From positions 310,001 to 374,000 of the forward strand of contig NZ_CP076853.1 of NCBI RefSeq assembly GCF_018987265.1: a DNA stretch of 64,000 bases, read 5' to 3'. This DNA comes from Rhizobium sp. WYJ-E13. Its GTDB lineage: Bacteria > Pseudomonadota > Alphaproteobacteria > Rhizobiales > Rhizobiaceae. The notes under the pieces are model-generated. The model made no database searches, had not been told where the DNA came from, and saw only the letters and a list, made by a program, of their open reading frames with translations. Numbering within the stretch: position 1 is the stretch's first letter; each line of letters starts with the position of its first letter. This document shows positions 51,892 through 61,666 of the stretch, one piece after another. Position numbers and translations under genes: made by a program.

Positions 51892-52872
51892 TCAGCAGGC
51901 AGCATTCTTTCGGCTGCGCATGTCGCGCTTATCATCGGCGAAGACGCCACATCCTGTTCCGCCTGGCTGGCCGTGCCACAGGAAGAGTACGGAGAGGCCC
52001 AGCTTTTCCGCTAATTTCAGTCCTTCCTGTTCGCCAAGAACCATCATCGCCGTCGCCCAGGCATCGGCACTCATGCAATCGCGAGCGATTACTGTGGCCG
52101 AGGCGGGCGGTTTTCTGAGCGGCATGCCGAGACGCGGATCTATGGTGTGGGAGAGCCGGTGTCCGCCGATATCCACCCAGTGGCGGTAATCCCCGGACGT
52201 CGCGATGGCTGAATCCTCGAGCTCGATGATGGAATGCGGCGCGCGTTCGTGAAGATCGGGTTTCTCGACCGCAATCGCCCAGCCCGAGCCGTCCGGCTGC
52301 GCGCCGAGTGCGCGCAGCTCGCCGTCGATAGCGAAGAGGCCCGCTTCGATGCTGTGCAGACCTGCGGTTTCCGCCAGCCGATCGACACCGTAGCCCTTGG
52401 CGATGCCGTTAAGGTCGAAGCGCATGTCGGCATGCTTTCGTGCTCTCCCATTGGCGGGATCAAGCTCAAGGATGTCATGAGCCGAGTTGCGGCGTGCGAG
52501 GCGGGCAGCCCTTATTGCCGCCTCGTCGGCTTCCACAGCACCGAAACCCCAGGCGGCGACGGCGTCGCCCACACCGATGTCAAAGGCTCCGCACGAGGCT
52601 TCGCCGATGGCAAGGCCTGCCTGGAGCACCTTCATCAGTTGTTCAGGAAGGACGATCCATTCGCCGGGACAGGCGGCGTTCAGGCGATTGAGATCGCTTT
52701 GGGGCTTCCATGTGGACATCTGCTGATCGACCTCTGCGACGGCGTCCGCCATGGCGGCGTGGACCCTCACGGTTTCGAAATCGCCTCGCATGTGGAAGAG
52801 CGCGGACCAGCGTGTGCCCATGGTGGGACCGTTCAGGGCATGGCGGGTGAGATCAGTAAACGTCTTCGGCAT
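51892..52872 (-). CDS. ApbE-family FAD:protein FMN transferase
   Basis: Attaches FMN covalently to Thr or Ser of extracytoplasmic proteins, using FAD and a metal ion. The 326 residues show GPTMGTRWSA near 15, the substrate block DLNGIAKGYGVDRLAE near 153, SGDYRHWVDIGGHRLSHTID near 226 and the metal-site end SADAWATAMMVLG near 268. No clear signal peptide is seen, which is unusual for periplasmic ApbE. The gene overlaps the upstream flavoreductase by 20 bp and ends the operon. GAGGG precedes the ATG. Confidence 0.9.
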   Translation of the reverse strand: MPKTFTDLTRHALNGPTMGTRWSALFHMRGDFETVRVHAAMADAVAEVDQQMSTWKPQSDLNRLNAACPGEWIVLPEQLMKVLQAGLAIGEASCGAFDIGVGDAVAAWGFGAVEADEAAIRAARLARRNSAHDILELDPANGRARKHADMRFDLNGIAKGYGVDRLAETAGLHSIEAGLFAIDGELRALGAQPDGSGWAIAVEKPDLHERAPHSIIELEDSAIATSGDYRHWVDIGGHRLSHTIDPRLGMPLRKPPASATVIARDCMSADAWATAMMVLGEQEGLKLAEKLGLSVLFLWHGQPGGTGCGVFADDKRDMRSRKNAAC

Positions 52873-55051
52873 AGCGGCCCTCTAACTTGAGTGTCGCAAG
52901 ACTCACGCCCTGCGGCATGAGAATGTCGGAGAGAGCGGCGGCCACGCCCGCCGCCATGTCACGGCCGCCGCAGACGAGGATCTGGCTGCCTGCCGCGATG
53001 AGTTTGCCGATCCTGGCGGCATCCTCGCGCAGGATGTCCTGGACATAGGCCGGGTTTGCCGTTCGCGAGAAAGCTGTGGAGACGCCGGCCAGTCGACCGT
53101 CCTCCTTCCAGTCCGACAATTCCTCCGCATAGAGTGCGTCGCTCTCCGGATGGCGGGTCCCGAAATAGAGATACATGGGTTGGTGCGCCTTATTCGCGCG
53201 GGCGAATCCCGCAAGGGGGCCGATGCCGGTGCCCGCGCCGATCAGGATGACGGGCTTGCCGCTGTGGGCAGGCCGGAAGCGCGGATTGGAGCGAACGAAG
53301 GCCGTCACCGTTTGTCCGGGTTCGAGAGCCGTGAGCTGCCCGGAGCAGAGCCCGCCCGGTTGCTTGCGGACGCAGATTTCGACGAACCCGTCCTTCGTGC
53401 TCGAAGCGAGCGAATAGAAGCGCGGCACTTGCGAACCTTCGGGCAATATGCCGACCAGGTCGCCCGCTTCGAACTGCGGAAATGCGTTTCCGGTCAGACG
53501 CTGCCAGAAAGACATCTTCGGCAGGGCGAAGCGCAGGATCACAGTCGTGGCCTGAACGCTTGCGCCATAGTCGCGGCGCGAGATCAGTGAAAGCTCCCAG
53601 GTCTTCGGTCTGGTCGGCAGGTGGTTGAGTTCGAAGGCGAGCCCGAGCGTCTCCGCCAGATCACGACCCCAGCGGGCAAAGTCCTGCGGCGACTGGCGAT
53701 CCACGGTGTCGTACGGCAGCAGCGCAACCCAGCCCCTTTCTTCCGCCAGCCGTGCGACGTCAGCGGCGAAACCGCAATAGGCGGGGAAGCTGCGGTCGCC
53801 GAAGCCGAGCACGGCAAGCGAAGGACCCCGCTTTACAGGAGTGCGCCGGAAGCGTTCCAGAAAGCCTTGCGCGGATGCCGGGGCTTCGCCGTCGCCATAG
53901 GTCGCGGCAAGCAGGATGAGCCGTTGCGCCATGGGCCAACGTGCGGGGTCGAAGCCGGACATCGGACCGACATGGACACGCATGCCCTGTTCGCAGAGCG
54001 ATTTTCTCAGGGTCTCGGCAAAGCCCCAGGTCGTGCCGCCCTCGCTGCCGACAAGGACGATGATGTCAGCCTCGCCTGCGGGAACAGAACGCCCCTTCTT
54101 CACGCCACGACCCCTGAACCAGACGGCGAGGCCGGTCCAGCTCATGACGGGAACGGCAAGTGCGGAAACACCGAGAAACAGGCCGAGCCATGCGATGCCC
54201 CGACCAGTGTGCAGCATGGTGAGGAAGTCCGTCAGGCGGTCGACCCAGTTTGAAGCCTTCCAAGCGAGCAGGTCGCCGTTGCCCTGGTCGATGTAGCCCT
54301 GGCCAGCGTCCGTCTTGAGGGTAAACGCGTCGGTTGCATCTGCGGCAGCCGGAAAGCTGAGCGAGCGAAGTGTGTCGACCGGGGTCTCCTGCAGAACGGT
54401 TATGGAGGCGACCTGGACGCCCGTAGCGCCGCTGACCTCCGAGGGGAAGGGCGGGACGCCGGCACCTTCGGGCAAAATGTCGTACGTTGCGGCGGTCATC
54501 CAGAGCGCGGTCAGCGACGACAGAAGTAGGCCGGGCAAGGCAAGGCGCGAGATGACAGCATGAAGGCGTACATCGCCCGTGCCTTTTGCAGGCTTCAGGA
54601 TGGAGCGCCAGCCGCCCGCTCGGCGCGCCAGCAGGAAAAGACCGGAGAGGGTCAACGCCAGCATGGCGCCCGCGCCGCCGGCGGCGATGAGGCGGCCGCT
54701 GTCGTCGAGGAGCAGCGAACGATGAAGATTGGTGAGCCAACGCTCGACGGCCGACGTGTCAGCGCTGCCGACGGGCGTGCCCGTTGCCGGATCGATGATG
54801 GAAGATGCGGGCTGGTCGCCCTCGAAATAGTATGCCGTAATCCGGCCGGACGGCGCGCGCCTGATCTGCTCCACCGAGGGTTCCGCCGACTGGATCCGTG
54901 CCGCGAGTTCCGCGACACTGATGTCCTGTGCCACAGGGATGGTGAGCCCCTCGGAGGCCGGGAAGACCGAGAGGGCTGTACCGCTCAGGGCGATGACGGT
55001 GAGAAGCGCAGCGGCGATCAGCCCAAACCAGCGGTGGAGCGACCGGATCAT
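52853..55051 (-). CDS. PepSY membrane protein fused to flavodoxin and ferredoxin-reductase domains
   Basis: Predicted transmembrane electron carrier of 732 residues. The first 330 hold PepSY-type segments and about four helices (LHRWFGLIAAALLTVIALSG and onward). A flavodoxin domain covers about 330-475 (LVGSEGGTTWGFAETL, AATYGDGEAPASAQGF). A sulfite-reductase-like FAD/NADPH module covers about 490-725 (PRFYSLASSTKDG; GAGTGIGPLAGF; QILVCGGRDMAAGV). It should pass electrons from NADPH in the cytoplasm to an acceptor outside. It is followed by ApbE and preceded by DUF2271, matching known flavinylation clusters. Confidence 0.9.
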   Translation of the reverse strand: MIRSLHRWFGLIAAALLTVIALSGTALSVFPASEGLTIPVAQDISVAELAARIQSAEPSVEQIRRAPSGRITAYYFEGDQPASSIIDPATGTPVGSADTSAVERWLTNLHRSLLLDDSGRLIAAGGAGAMLALTLSGLFLLARRAGGWRSILKPAKGTGDVRLHAVISRLALPGLLLSSLTALWMTAATYDILPEGAGVPPFPSEVSGATGVQVASITVLQETPVDTLRSLSFPAAADATDAFTLKTDAGQGYIDQGNGDLLAWKASNWVDRLTDFLTMLHTGRGIAWLGLFLGVSALAVPVMSWTGLAVWFRGRGVKKGRSVPAGEADIIVLVGSEGGTTWGFAETLRKSLCEQGMRVHVGPMSGFDPARWPMAQRLILLAATYGDGEAPASAQGFLERFRRTPVKRGPSLAVLGFGDRSFPAYCGFAADVARLAEERGWVALLPYDTVDRQSPQDFARWGRDLAETLGLAFELNHLPTRPKTWELSLISRRDYGASVQATTVILRFALPKMSFWQRLTGNAFPQFEAGDLVGILPEGSQVPRFYSLASSTKDGFVEICVRKQPGGLCSGQLTALEPGQTVTAFVRSNPRFRPAHSGKPVILIGAGTGIGPLAGFARANKAHQPMYLYFGTRHPESDALYAEELSDWKEDGRLAGVSTAFSRTANPAYVQDILREDAARIGKLIAAGSQILVCGGRDMAAGVAAALSDILMPQGVSLATLKLEGRYAEDVY

Positions 55052-55069
55052 GGTAATTTTCCTTGGTGA

Positions 55070-55546
55070 TCAACGTGCATAGGTGAAGTCGGCGATGTAG
55101 CGGCTACCCGTGGCCGCCTGGCCGGAGCCGGCAGAGGTGAGCGGTACGACGATTTCGTTGGGGCTGTCGCGCATGTCTTCGACGGCCGAGTCGATGTGCA
55201 GCTCATAACCGGCATCAAAAAGGGTATCGGCAAGGTCGAGTGTGATCTTGAGCGAGCGGCCGGAACCGACGCTGGCCCCGGTAATGCCGTTGATTTCGCC
55301 GGTGTCGCCACCTGTGGCCCGATACCAGCCGCTCAGATGCTCGTAGTAGCGCGCCTTGCCGCCCGCCATCCACAGACTGCCGACATATTTGCCCTGCGCA
55401 TCGGTCACGTAATAGGCAAGATAGGCTCCATCTCCACCATAGTTGCGCAGGTTGGTGGTGAAGGTCACTTCGCTTGCGAGTGCAAGACCGGGCACCGTCA
55501 GTGCCGTCGTGACGGCCAGCATGGCCAAGAAGGACTTCATCCTCAT
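55070..55546 (-). CDS. DUF2271 periplasmic protein, probable flavinylation substrate
   Basis: Exported protein of 158 residues. Signal peptide about 1-25 (LAMLAVTTALTVPGLALA). The DUF2271 core starts VTFTTNLRNYGGDGAYLAYY. Residues 86-92, NGITGAS, resemble the flavin-attachment pattern of ApbE substrates, where the last Ser/Thr carries FMN, so Ser92 is the candidate site. AAGGAG precedes the ATG. It sits 18 bp before the PepSY-flavoreductase gene. Confidence 0.85.
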   Translation of the reverse strand: MRMKSFLAMLAVTTALTVPGLALASEVTFTTNLRNYGGDGAYLAYYVTDAQGKYVGSLWMAGGKARYYEHLSGWYRATGGDTGEINGITGASVGSGRSLKITLDLADTLFDAGYELHIDSAVEDMRDSPNEIVVPLTSAGSGQAATGSRYIADFTYAR

Positions 55547-55570
55547 TGTTCATCTCCTTTTCTGGTGCGG

Positions 55571-55918
55571 TCAGTTCATCTGGGCGCGCGGCTTGCTGCC
55601 GGGCGTGAACAGGCTGTTGGTCGGGGGCGATCCGTTCTGTGGCATGGGGCCATTGCGATCGCCGCACCCACCGCGGCCATCATCGTCGTCGTCATCGTCG
55701 CCTTGCCCGCCACAGCCGTTAGCAGCGTAGCGGCCATCCTCGTCGCCACGACGGTGATGTCCTTCGCGATGGCCTTTGCCCTCATGTTCGCGGTAATTTG
55801 CCTTCACGATATCGGTGCCACCGAGCTTCGGGGGATCGAGCGGTAAGGCCATACTGGCGAAGGCGGCGAGAATGCCGGTGCCGGCAACCGCGGTGAGAAG
55901 AAGCTTGCGGTGTTTCAT
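55571..55918 (-). CDS. Exported Asp- and His-rich small protein, 115 aa
   Basis: Protein of 115 residues with a signal peptide (MKHRKLLLTAVAGTGILAAF), a His-rich patch (EHEGKGHREGHHRRGDE), a Gly/Asp tract of seven Asp near residue 76, and a Pro-rich tail. Two cysteines flank the Asp tract. The composition suggests metal or cation binding in the periplasm, but no family is recognised. AAAGGAGA precedes the ATG. It is 24 bp before DUF2271 in the same operon. Confidence 0.75.
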   Translation of the reverse strand: MKHRKLLLTAVAGTGILAAFASMALPLDPPKLGGTDIVKANYREHEGKGHREGHHRRGDEDGRYAANGCGGQGDDDDDDDGRGGCGDRNGPMPQNGSPPTNSLFTPGSKPRAQMN

Positions 55919-55967
55919 GGGTGTGTCTCCTTTGGGATTGGCAAGAGGGGATTGGCGAGGGTGAGGA

Positions 55968-56246
55968 TCACCGATGGTTGTGGTGTTCCTCGATTTCGAT
56001 GACATCGAGTGTCACGGGGTCGATCTTCGCTTCGAAGCGACGTCCGGTTTCATCCGTCCCGTAGACTTCGTAGCAACCGTCATCGATCTTGATGCGTCTC
56101 AGCCTCCAGCCGCGCTCCTCGGCAAGCGCGCGAACCGCCTCGCGCCCTTTCCAGTCACGGATCGGAGCGTTGCAGTCTTCCTCTGCCTGGGCAGATGTTA
56201 CCGCCATGATCACAAGGGCCAGGGTTGGCAGGATGCCGGTCTTCAT
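55968..56246 (-). CDS. Small periplasmic PepSY-domain protein, 92 aa
   Basis: Exported protein of 92 residues. The signal peptide (TGILPTLALVIMAVTSAQA) is followed by one PepSY unit: VRALAEERGWRLRRIKIDDG, then YEVYGTDETGRRFEAKIDP and VTLDVIEIEEHHNHR. Small PepSY proteins are common next to OmpR/QseC-type pairs and may modulate the sensor or a redox partner. GAGAGGAAA precedes the ATG at 56246. First gene of the minus-strand redox operon, divergent from the response regulator. Confidence 0.85.
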   Translation of the reverse strand: MKTGILPTLALVIMAVTSAQAEEDCNAPIRDWKGREAVRALAEERGWRLRRIKIDDGCYEVYGTDETGRRFEAKIDPVTLDVIEIEEHHNHR

Positions 56247-56325
56247 CAATCGTTTCCTCTCGTCGTCGGACCGTAAACTCATGCCGCAGACTGACCTCCA
56301 CCTGACAGATGCAGAGACTTTGCTT

Positions 56326-56342
56326 CAGCTTCCCGTAAGCTG
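56326..56342. promoter_or_regulatory. Inverted repeat in the divergent redox/two-component promoter
   Basis: CAGCTT-CCCGT-AAGCTG lies 37 bp before the response-regulator ATG and 80 bp from the small PepSY start. It is a candidate site for the encoded OmpR-type regulator. Confidence 0.4.
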
Positions 56343-56378
56343 GCGGGTGGACTACAGAAGAGGGCAAAGGGAGAAATC

Positions 56379-57034
<656 letters not shown>

Positions 57035-57038
<4 letters not shown>

Positions 57039-58408
57039 AGATCAACAAGGTGATGTCTTCGCTTCAGGCGCGGCTGGCAATCGCGGTCGGCGTTTCCGTA
57101 ACCATCCTGTGGCTCGCGGCCGCCGTCGCCACCGCGCACCGCCTCGGACGAGAGCTGGAGCAGGTCTATGACGACGGGCTGAAAGCCACTGCGGAGCGTA
57201 TCCTGCCGATCGCTCGGCATGACCTGCGCGAGGGAAATCCGAGACGTGAACGAGCCGATGATGATGAGGACGAAGACGACGTCCGCCGTGAAGCGCGGCC
57301 TGTACGCGAGGCTCGCTATGGTGAGGATGTCACGTTTATTCTGCGTGATAAACAAGGCGGCGTGCTGCTGAGTTCGAAGGGAGCGGACGTCGCGATCTTC
57401 CCTCCGTTCGAGAAGACGGGGTTTTCCCGCACCGACACGCATCGGCTCTATTATGCGACAAGCGCCGACGGAAATCTGGTCATCGCCGTGGCCGAACCGC
57501 TGGATCACCGCCAGGAGCTGTCGAACAAGATGCTGCTCGGTCTGTTGTTGCCGCTGCTGGTTGTCATTCCGCTGAGCCTTGTGGTGATTGCGTTCGCGGT
57601 CCGGTATTCGCTGCGTCCGGTCCGCGCTCTTCAGCAGGGGCTTTCCCATCGCGGCGCGCAGGATCTATCACCTTTGCCGGACAGCGGCTTGCCGAGTGAA
57701 CTCCGGCCGATTTCCGCGGGGATCAATCAGCTTCTCGGCCGCCTCACGGCCGCGTTCGACGCGGAGCGGGCCTTTGCCGCACACGCGGCGCATGAACTCC
57801 GCACGCCTGTTGCCGGTGCGATTGCACAGGCGCAACGTATCCGCTCCGAGACGAAGGAAGAACTGACTGCACAGCGCACAAATGAGATCGAGACGACGCT
57901 CAAGCGGCTGATGCGCATGTCGGAAAAGCTGATGCAACTCGCCCGCGCCGAAGGCGCGCGGCTGCGCGCCGACGAACCGTCCGATCTGAGGACGGTCCTG
58001 CTCATGATTGTCCAGGATTTCGAACGCACCGGAGAGCGGAAAGTTGAACTAACCATGCCGGAAAAGCCAGTCTATTCGCCGCTCGACCCTGATGCGGTCG
58101 GAATTCTCTCCCGCAATCTCATCGAAAACGCGTTGAAGCACGGGGCACAAGGCAGCCCAGTCGAGGTGGCTCTTGATACTGAAGGGGTTCTTTGTGTTGC
58201 CAACGAGGGGGCGACGCTGCCGCCAGAGGCGATGGACCGTCTGATGCGCCAGTTCGAGCGAGGCAACGTCAAGATTGGCGGATCGGGTCTTGGACTCGCC
58301 ATCGTCAAGGCGATCGCAGACCGTGTCGGAGCCGCTGTAGAAGTCGTGTCTCCTCGTTCCGGGAGGAGTGAAGGGGTCGAGGTGCGCGTACGCTTGCCTA
58401 TCACGTAG
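57035..58408 (+). CDS. Sensor histidine kinase with acidic periplasmic patch
   Basis: QseC/PmrB-like inner-membrane kinase of 457 residues. Helices lie at about 14-34 and 168-190. The periplasmic loop contains a run RADDDEDEDDVRRE (about 74-87), suited to binding cations. HAMP-like region, then the phospho-acceptor His253 in AHAAHELRTPVAGAIAQAQ, N-box NLIENALKHG, and G2 GSGLGLAIVKAIADRVG. Translationally coupled to the response regulator. The Asp-rich exported protein in the divergent operon has a comparable patch. Confidence 0.92.
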
Positions 58409-58510
58409 GAGTTCGACCTTGTATACGGATCAACTTGCGATCCTAGCTCTGTGCCCATGACGAATGCCCTGTCATTTCCCGGAGGATCGTCCATCGCGCT
58501 CGATCGGCGT

Positions 58511-58560
58511 GGGCATCACCTTCGGGCATCAGTTCTGGGCATCAGGTCCCCAATGATGCC
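58511..58560. repeat. Three 13-bp-period GGGCATCA repeats plus one inverted copy near tRNA-Gln
   Basis: GGGCATCA starts at 58511, 58524 and 58537, exactly 13 bp apart; the reverse TGATGCC lies at 58554-58560. They stand 57-106 bp from the 3' end of tRNA-Gln, on the side of the accessory region. Spacing and position fit arm-type sites of a tyrosine recombinase, but no integrase gene is present. Confidence 0.6.
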
Positions 58561-58616
58561 AAAACGGGATGCGGCACGACTGGAAAATCAAGGAATTGAG
58601 GGAATTTAGCGAGAAT

Positions 58617-58690
58617 TGGCTGGGGAACCTGGATTCGAACCAAGATCGACGGAGTCAGAGTCCGCTGTTCTACCATTGAACTATTCCCCA
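58617..58690 (-). tRNA. tRNA-Gln (anticodon CTG)
   Basis: A 74-nt cloverleaf on the minus strand beginning TGGGGAATAGTTCAATGG and ending GTTCCCCAGCCA with encoded CCA. The anticodon stem GCGGA/TCCGT encloses CTCTGAC, giving CTG. The T loop is TTCGAAT. Its 3' end faces the accessory region. Confidence 0.95.
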
Positions 58691-58882
58691 GCAGCTGTGA
58701 ACCCAAGTTGGCTCGGCTGGTGTGCGGCGCTTATAAACAAAAGCTGGCGGATTGCAAATACCCGTTTTGAAAAAATTCGACCCTTCCGATCCGGATGAAA
58801 ATTTCAGATTTAAAATGTGGAATCAAAAAGAATTTGGTGATTTCGCCGGTCACTGATATTCTCGCCGCAACGCAAAAATCGA

Positions 58883-60490
58883 ATGAGCGCCTGCTGCATA
58901 CCTTTCTGGACTTGCGCGGCGCGGTGGAAAAAGAACGTGGAAGACCCCGAAGGCGGCGCAAGGCCGCAATTTGACGGGGCGTCGGCGGCAGGGCGCAAGG
59001 ACGGCAAGAAGTCCAAGCGCCGCAAGGGCAAGCGAGGCGGGCAATCCCGCAGCGCCGCCCATCCCGCTTCGCATGATCTCTCCGGCCATGCCGGCGAGGC
59101 GGCGCGCCCGAAGGAAGACACGGAAAGCCCGGCCCGCAAGCGGAAACGCCGCCGGCGTGGGGGACATGGTTCATCACAGACGGATATTGCTGCGCAGTCT
59201 CAGGCTGCCGTTCAGACCGGCAATCATGTTCAAGCGTCGCGTCCGGACGGCGATTCGCCCTCCAGCCGCCGCAACCGGCGCAAGCATCGCAACAAGCGAG
59301 GTCTGCAGGGCAGGCCGCTTGCCCCCGTCCAGTCGCCACCATGCGCCAGGCCCGAACATCGTGCCGATACGGCTCCGCGTTCTGTCCCGCAGCAAGCGCA
59401 AGACGCCGAAGCGGCAAATCGCAGGAACCGCCAGGCTGGGCATGAAGATGAGCGGGCAGGGAGTGAACACCCCTGGTCGGATGAGTTCTATGCCGCGCTC
59501 GATCTCGGCACCAACAATTGCCGCCTGCTGATCGCCCAACCGACGCGCCCCGGCCAGTTTCGTGTCGTCGATGCCTTTTCCCGTATCGTGCGTCTTGGCG
59601 AAGGGCTTGCCGCCAGCGGCAGACTGTCGGACGAGGCGATGGAAAGGGCGGTCGATGCGCTCAGAATCTGTGCCTCCAAGCTCCGGAACCGTGAGATCCG
59701 CCGCATGCGGCTGATTGCGACCGAGGCCTGCCGTCAGGCGGCCAATGGCGAGGAATTCCTGAAGCGGGTCGTGGCCGAGACCGGGCTGGAGCTCGAAATC
59801 ATCGATCGCGAAACCGAGGCGCGGCTTGCCGTTTCCGGCTGTTCCTCGCTTGTCGGCCGCGAGACGCGCTCCGTCGTCCTCTTCGATATCGGCGGCGGTT
59901 CCTCGGAAATTGCCGTCATCCGCATCGGTGATAGCCGTTTCGCCCGTCTCGCCAATCACATCACGCACTGGACCTCATTGCCCGTCGGTGTGGTCACCTT
60001 GTCGGAGCGCCATGGCGGCCGCGATGTGACGCCGGAGGTTTTCGAGGGCATGGTGAGCGAAGTCGCGGGCATGTTGTCGAGTTTCGACTGCCCTGAAATC
60101 GAGATTGCCGAGGATGGCGATTTCCATCTGATCGGCACGTCAGGCACGGTGACGACGCTTGCCGGCGTGCACCTCGATCTGCCGCGTTACGACCGCCGCA
60201 AGGTCGATGGCATATGGCTGTCGGATGATGAAGTCTCCGCCATGCAGGCGAAGCTTCTCTCCTGGAATTTCGAGAGCCGCGCCGCCAATCCCTGCATCGG
60301 GCCGGATCGTGCCGATCTGGTGCTGGCCGGCTGCGCCATTCTGGAGGCAATCCGCCGCCGCTGGCCAAGCCCGCGCATGCGTGTCGCCGATCGTGGCTTG
60401 AGAGAAGGCCTGCTCACCGACATGATGGCCGATGACGGCGTCTGGCGGCGGCATCGCAATCGCCGCGGCCAGCGGGGAAACAAGGGGTAG
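58883..60490 (+). CDS. ppx: Exopolyphosphatase / Ppx-GppA family protein
   Basis: Hydrolase of polyphosphate or pppGpp, up to 535 residues. The N-terminal 195 residues are very Lys/Arg-rich ([16 protein letters not shown] and similar) and probably disordered. The catalytic part begins [16 protein letters not shown] and contains [34 protein letters not shown] and [16 protein letters not shown]. It ends [16 protein letters not shown]. Length after the extension matches short Ppx enzymes. The start is uncertain: a GTG at 58937 (VEDPEGG) is a credible alternative. rlmE follows 3 bp later, a pairing I recall as common in rhizobia. Confidence 0.9.
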   Translation: MSACCIPFWTCAARWKKNVEDPEGGARPQFDGASAAGRKDGKKSKRRKGKRGGQSRSAAHPASHDLSGHAGEAARPKEDTESPARKRKRRRRGGHGSSQTDIAAQSQAAVQTGNHVQASRPDGDSPSSRRNRRKHRNKRGLQGRPLAPVQSPPCARPEHRADTAPRSVPQQAQDAEAANRRNRQAGHEDERAGSEHPWSDEFYAALDLGTNNCRLLIAQPTRPGQFRVVDAFSRIVRLGEGLAASGRLSDEAMERAVDALRICASKLRNREIRRMRLIATEACRQAANGEEFLKRVVAETGLELEIIDRETEARLAVSGCSSLVGRETRSVVLFDIGGGSSEIAVIRIGDSRFARLANHITHWTSLPVGVVTLSERHGGRDVTPEVFEGMVSEVAGMLSSFDCPEIEIAEDGDFHLIGTSGTVTTLAGVHLDLPRYDRRKVDGIWLSDDEVSAMQAKLLSWNFESRAANPCIGPDRADLVLAGCAILEAIRRRWPSPRMRVADRGLREGLLTDMMADDGVWRRHRNRRGQRGNKG

Positions 60491-60492
60491 GC

Positions 60493-61212
60493 ATGACCAA
60501 GCCAACGATCGCGGGAAACCGTACCGGCCGCAAGCTCGGCCAGCGCGTCAAGAAAAAGAAAATGAAGGCCTCGTCACGCCAGTGGCTGGAGCGCCATATC
60601 AACGATCCCTATGTGCAGCGCGCCCAACTCGAAGGTTATCGCGCCCGCGCGGCCTTCAAGCTGCTGGAGATCGACGAGAAGCACCACATCCTGAAGGGCG
60701 CCAGGCGCATCATTGACCTCGGGGCCGCTCCCGGAAGCTGGTCGCAGATCGCCGCGAAGGTGACGGGGTCGACGGATGAGGATATCCGCGTTGCAGCAAT
60801 CGACTTTCTGGAAATGACGCAGCTACCCGGCGTCACGGTACTGCAGCTCGATTTCCTTGATCCCACAGCCCCGGAAAAGCTGATGGCGGCCGTCGGCGGC
60901 ACGCCGGATCTGGTGCTCTCGGACATGGCGGCACCGACGACCGGCCATCATCGCACCGATCACCTGCGCACCATGCATCTCTGCGAGGTTGCGGCCCATT
61001 TCGCCGTCGAGGTGCTGGGTGAGGGTGGGCATTTCCTGGCCAAGACCTTCCAGGGCGGCACCGAGCGGGATCTGCTCGCCATGCTGAAGCAGCACTTCCG
61101 TCAGGTCGTGCACGTCAAGCCTGCCTCGTCGCGCGCCGAATCGGTGGAGATGTTTCTGCTCGCAAAGGGTTTCAAAGGCCGCAAGGCCGAGGCGGAGCCC
61201 GAGGACGCTTGA
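60493..61212 (+). CDS. rlmE: 23S rRNA (uridine2552-2'-O)-methyltransferase RlmE
   Basis: SAM-dependent methyltransferase (FtsJ/RrmJ) of 239 residues acting on the large ribosomal subunit. The K-D-K-E set is visible in [31 protein letters not shown] and [11 protein letters not shown]. The SAM site is [18 protein letters not shown] basic N-terminal extension ([16 protein letters not shown]) is typical of alphaproteobacterial forms. Starts 3 bp after the ppx stop codon, so it is translated from the same mRNA. Confidence 0.96.
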   Translation: MTKPTIAGNRTGRKLGQRVKKKKMKASSRQWLERHINDPYVQRAQLEGYRARAAFKLLEIDEKHHILKGARRIIDLGAAPGSWSQIAAKVTGSTDEDIRVAAIDFLEMTQLPGVTVLQLDFLDPTAPEKLMAAVGGTPDLVLSDMAAPTTGHHRTDHLRTMHLCEVAAHFAVEVLGEGGHFLAKTFQGGTERDLLAMLKQHFRQVVHVKPASSRAESVEMFLLAKGFKGRKAEAEPEDA

Positions 61213-61267
61213 TCTTTGCGCCAGTCCTGCGGATGATGATTTCCCAGGACTGGATACCATCGATCCC

Positions 61268-61666
61268 ATGCTTCTTTACGTTACACTCGGAACCAACGAT
61301 CTCTATCGCGCCCGGCACTTCTATGATGCCGTTCTGCCGGTGCTCGGCTACCGCGGCCAGCGCTATTCGGAGGAGGAGATCGGCTATGCCGCCGATGGCG
61401 ATACGCGCTGCCGCTTCTGGGTCGTAACCCCGTTCAACAGGCGCCGGGCGACGAATGGCAACGGCTCCATGGTCGCCTTTGAGGCGGAAACGCGGGCGGC
61501 GGTCGATGCCTTCCATGCAGCGGCGATTGCGGCCGGCGCTGTCGATGAAGGCAAGCCGGGGCTGCGCTCCTATCACGCGCATTTCTACGCAGCCTATGTC
61601 AGGGATCTCGACGGCAACAAACTATGCGCCGTCTGCGAGAAGGCCGAAGAACCGCCCTTTATTTGA
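61268..61666 (+). CDS. VOC-family (glyoxalase-like) protein
   Basis: Small metal-dependent fold protein of 132 residues: LLYVTLGTNDLYRARHFYDA at the start, FWVVTPFNRRRATNGNGSMV in the middle, and AHFYAAYVRDLDGNKLCAVC near the end, as in lactoylglutathione-lyase relatives. Substrate unknown. It ends 8 bp inside the convergent exporter gene. Confidence 0.85.
   Translation: MLLYVTLGTNDLYRARHFYDAVLPVLGYRGQRYSEEEIGYAADGDTRCRFWVVTPFNRRRATNGNGSMVAFEAETRAAVDAFHAAAIAAGAVDEGKPGLRSYHAHFYAAYVRDLDGNKLCAVCEKAEEPPFI

Noticed and set aside
51609..52118. Plus-strand frame of 169 codons between helicase and apbE
   Set aside because: Arg/Ser/His-rich without domain, overlaps the end of apbE on the other strand and lacks a ribosome site.
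58511..58560. GGGCATCA repeats as a CRISPR array
   Set aside because: The unit is 8 bp with 5-bp gaps, far too short for repeats and spacers, and no cas genes are nearby.
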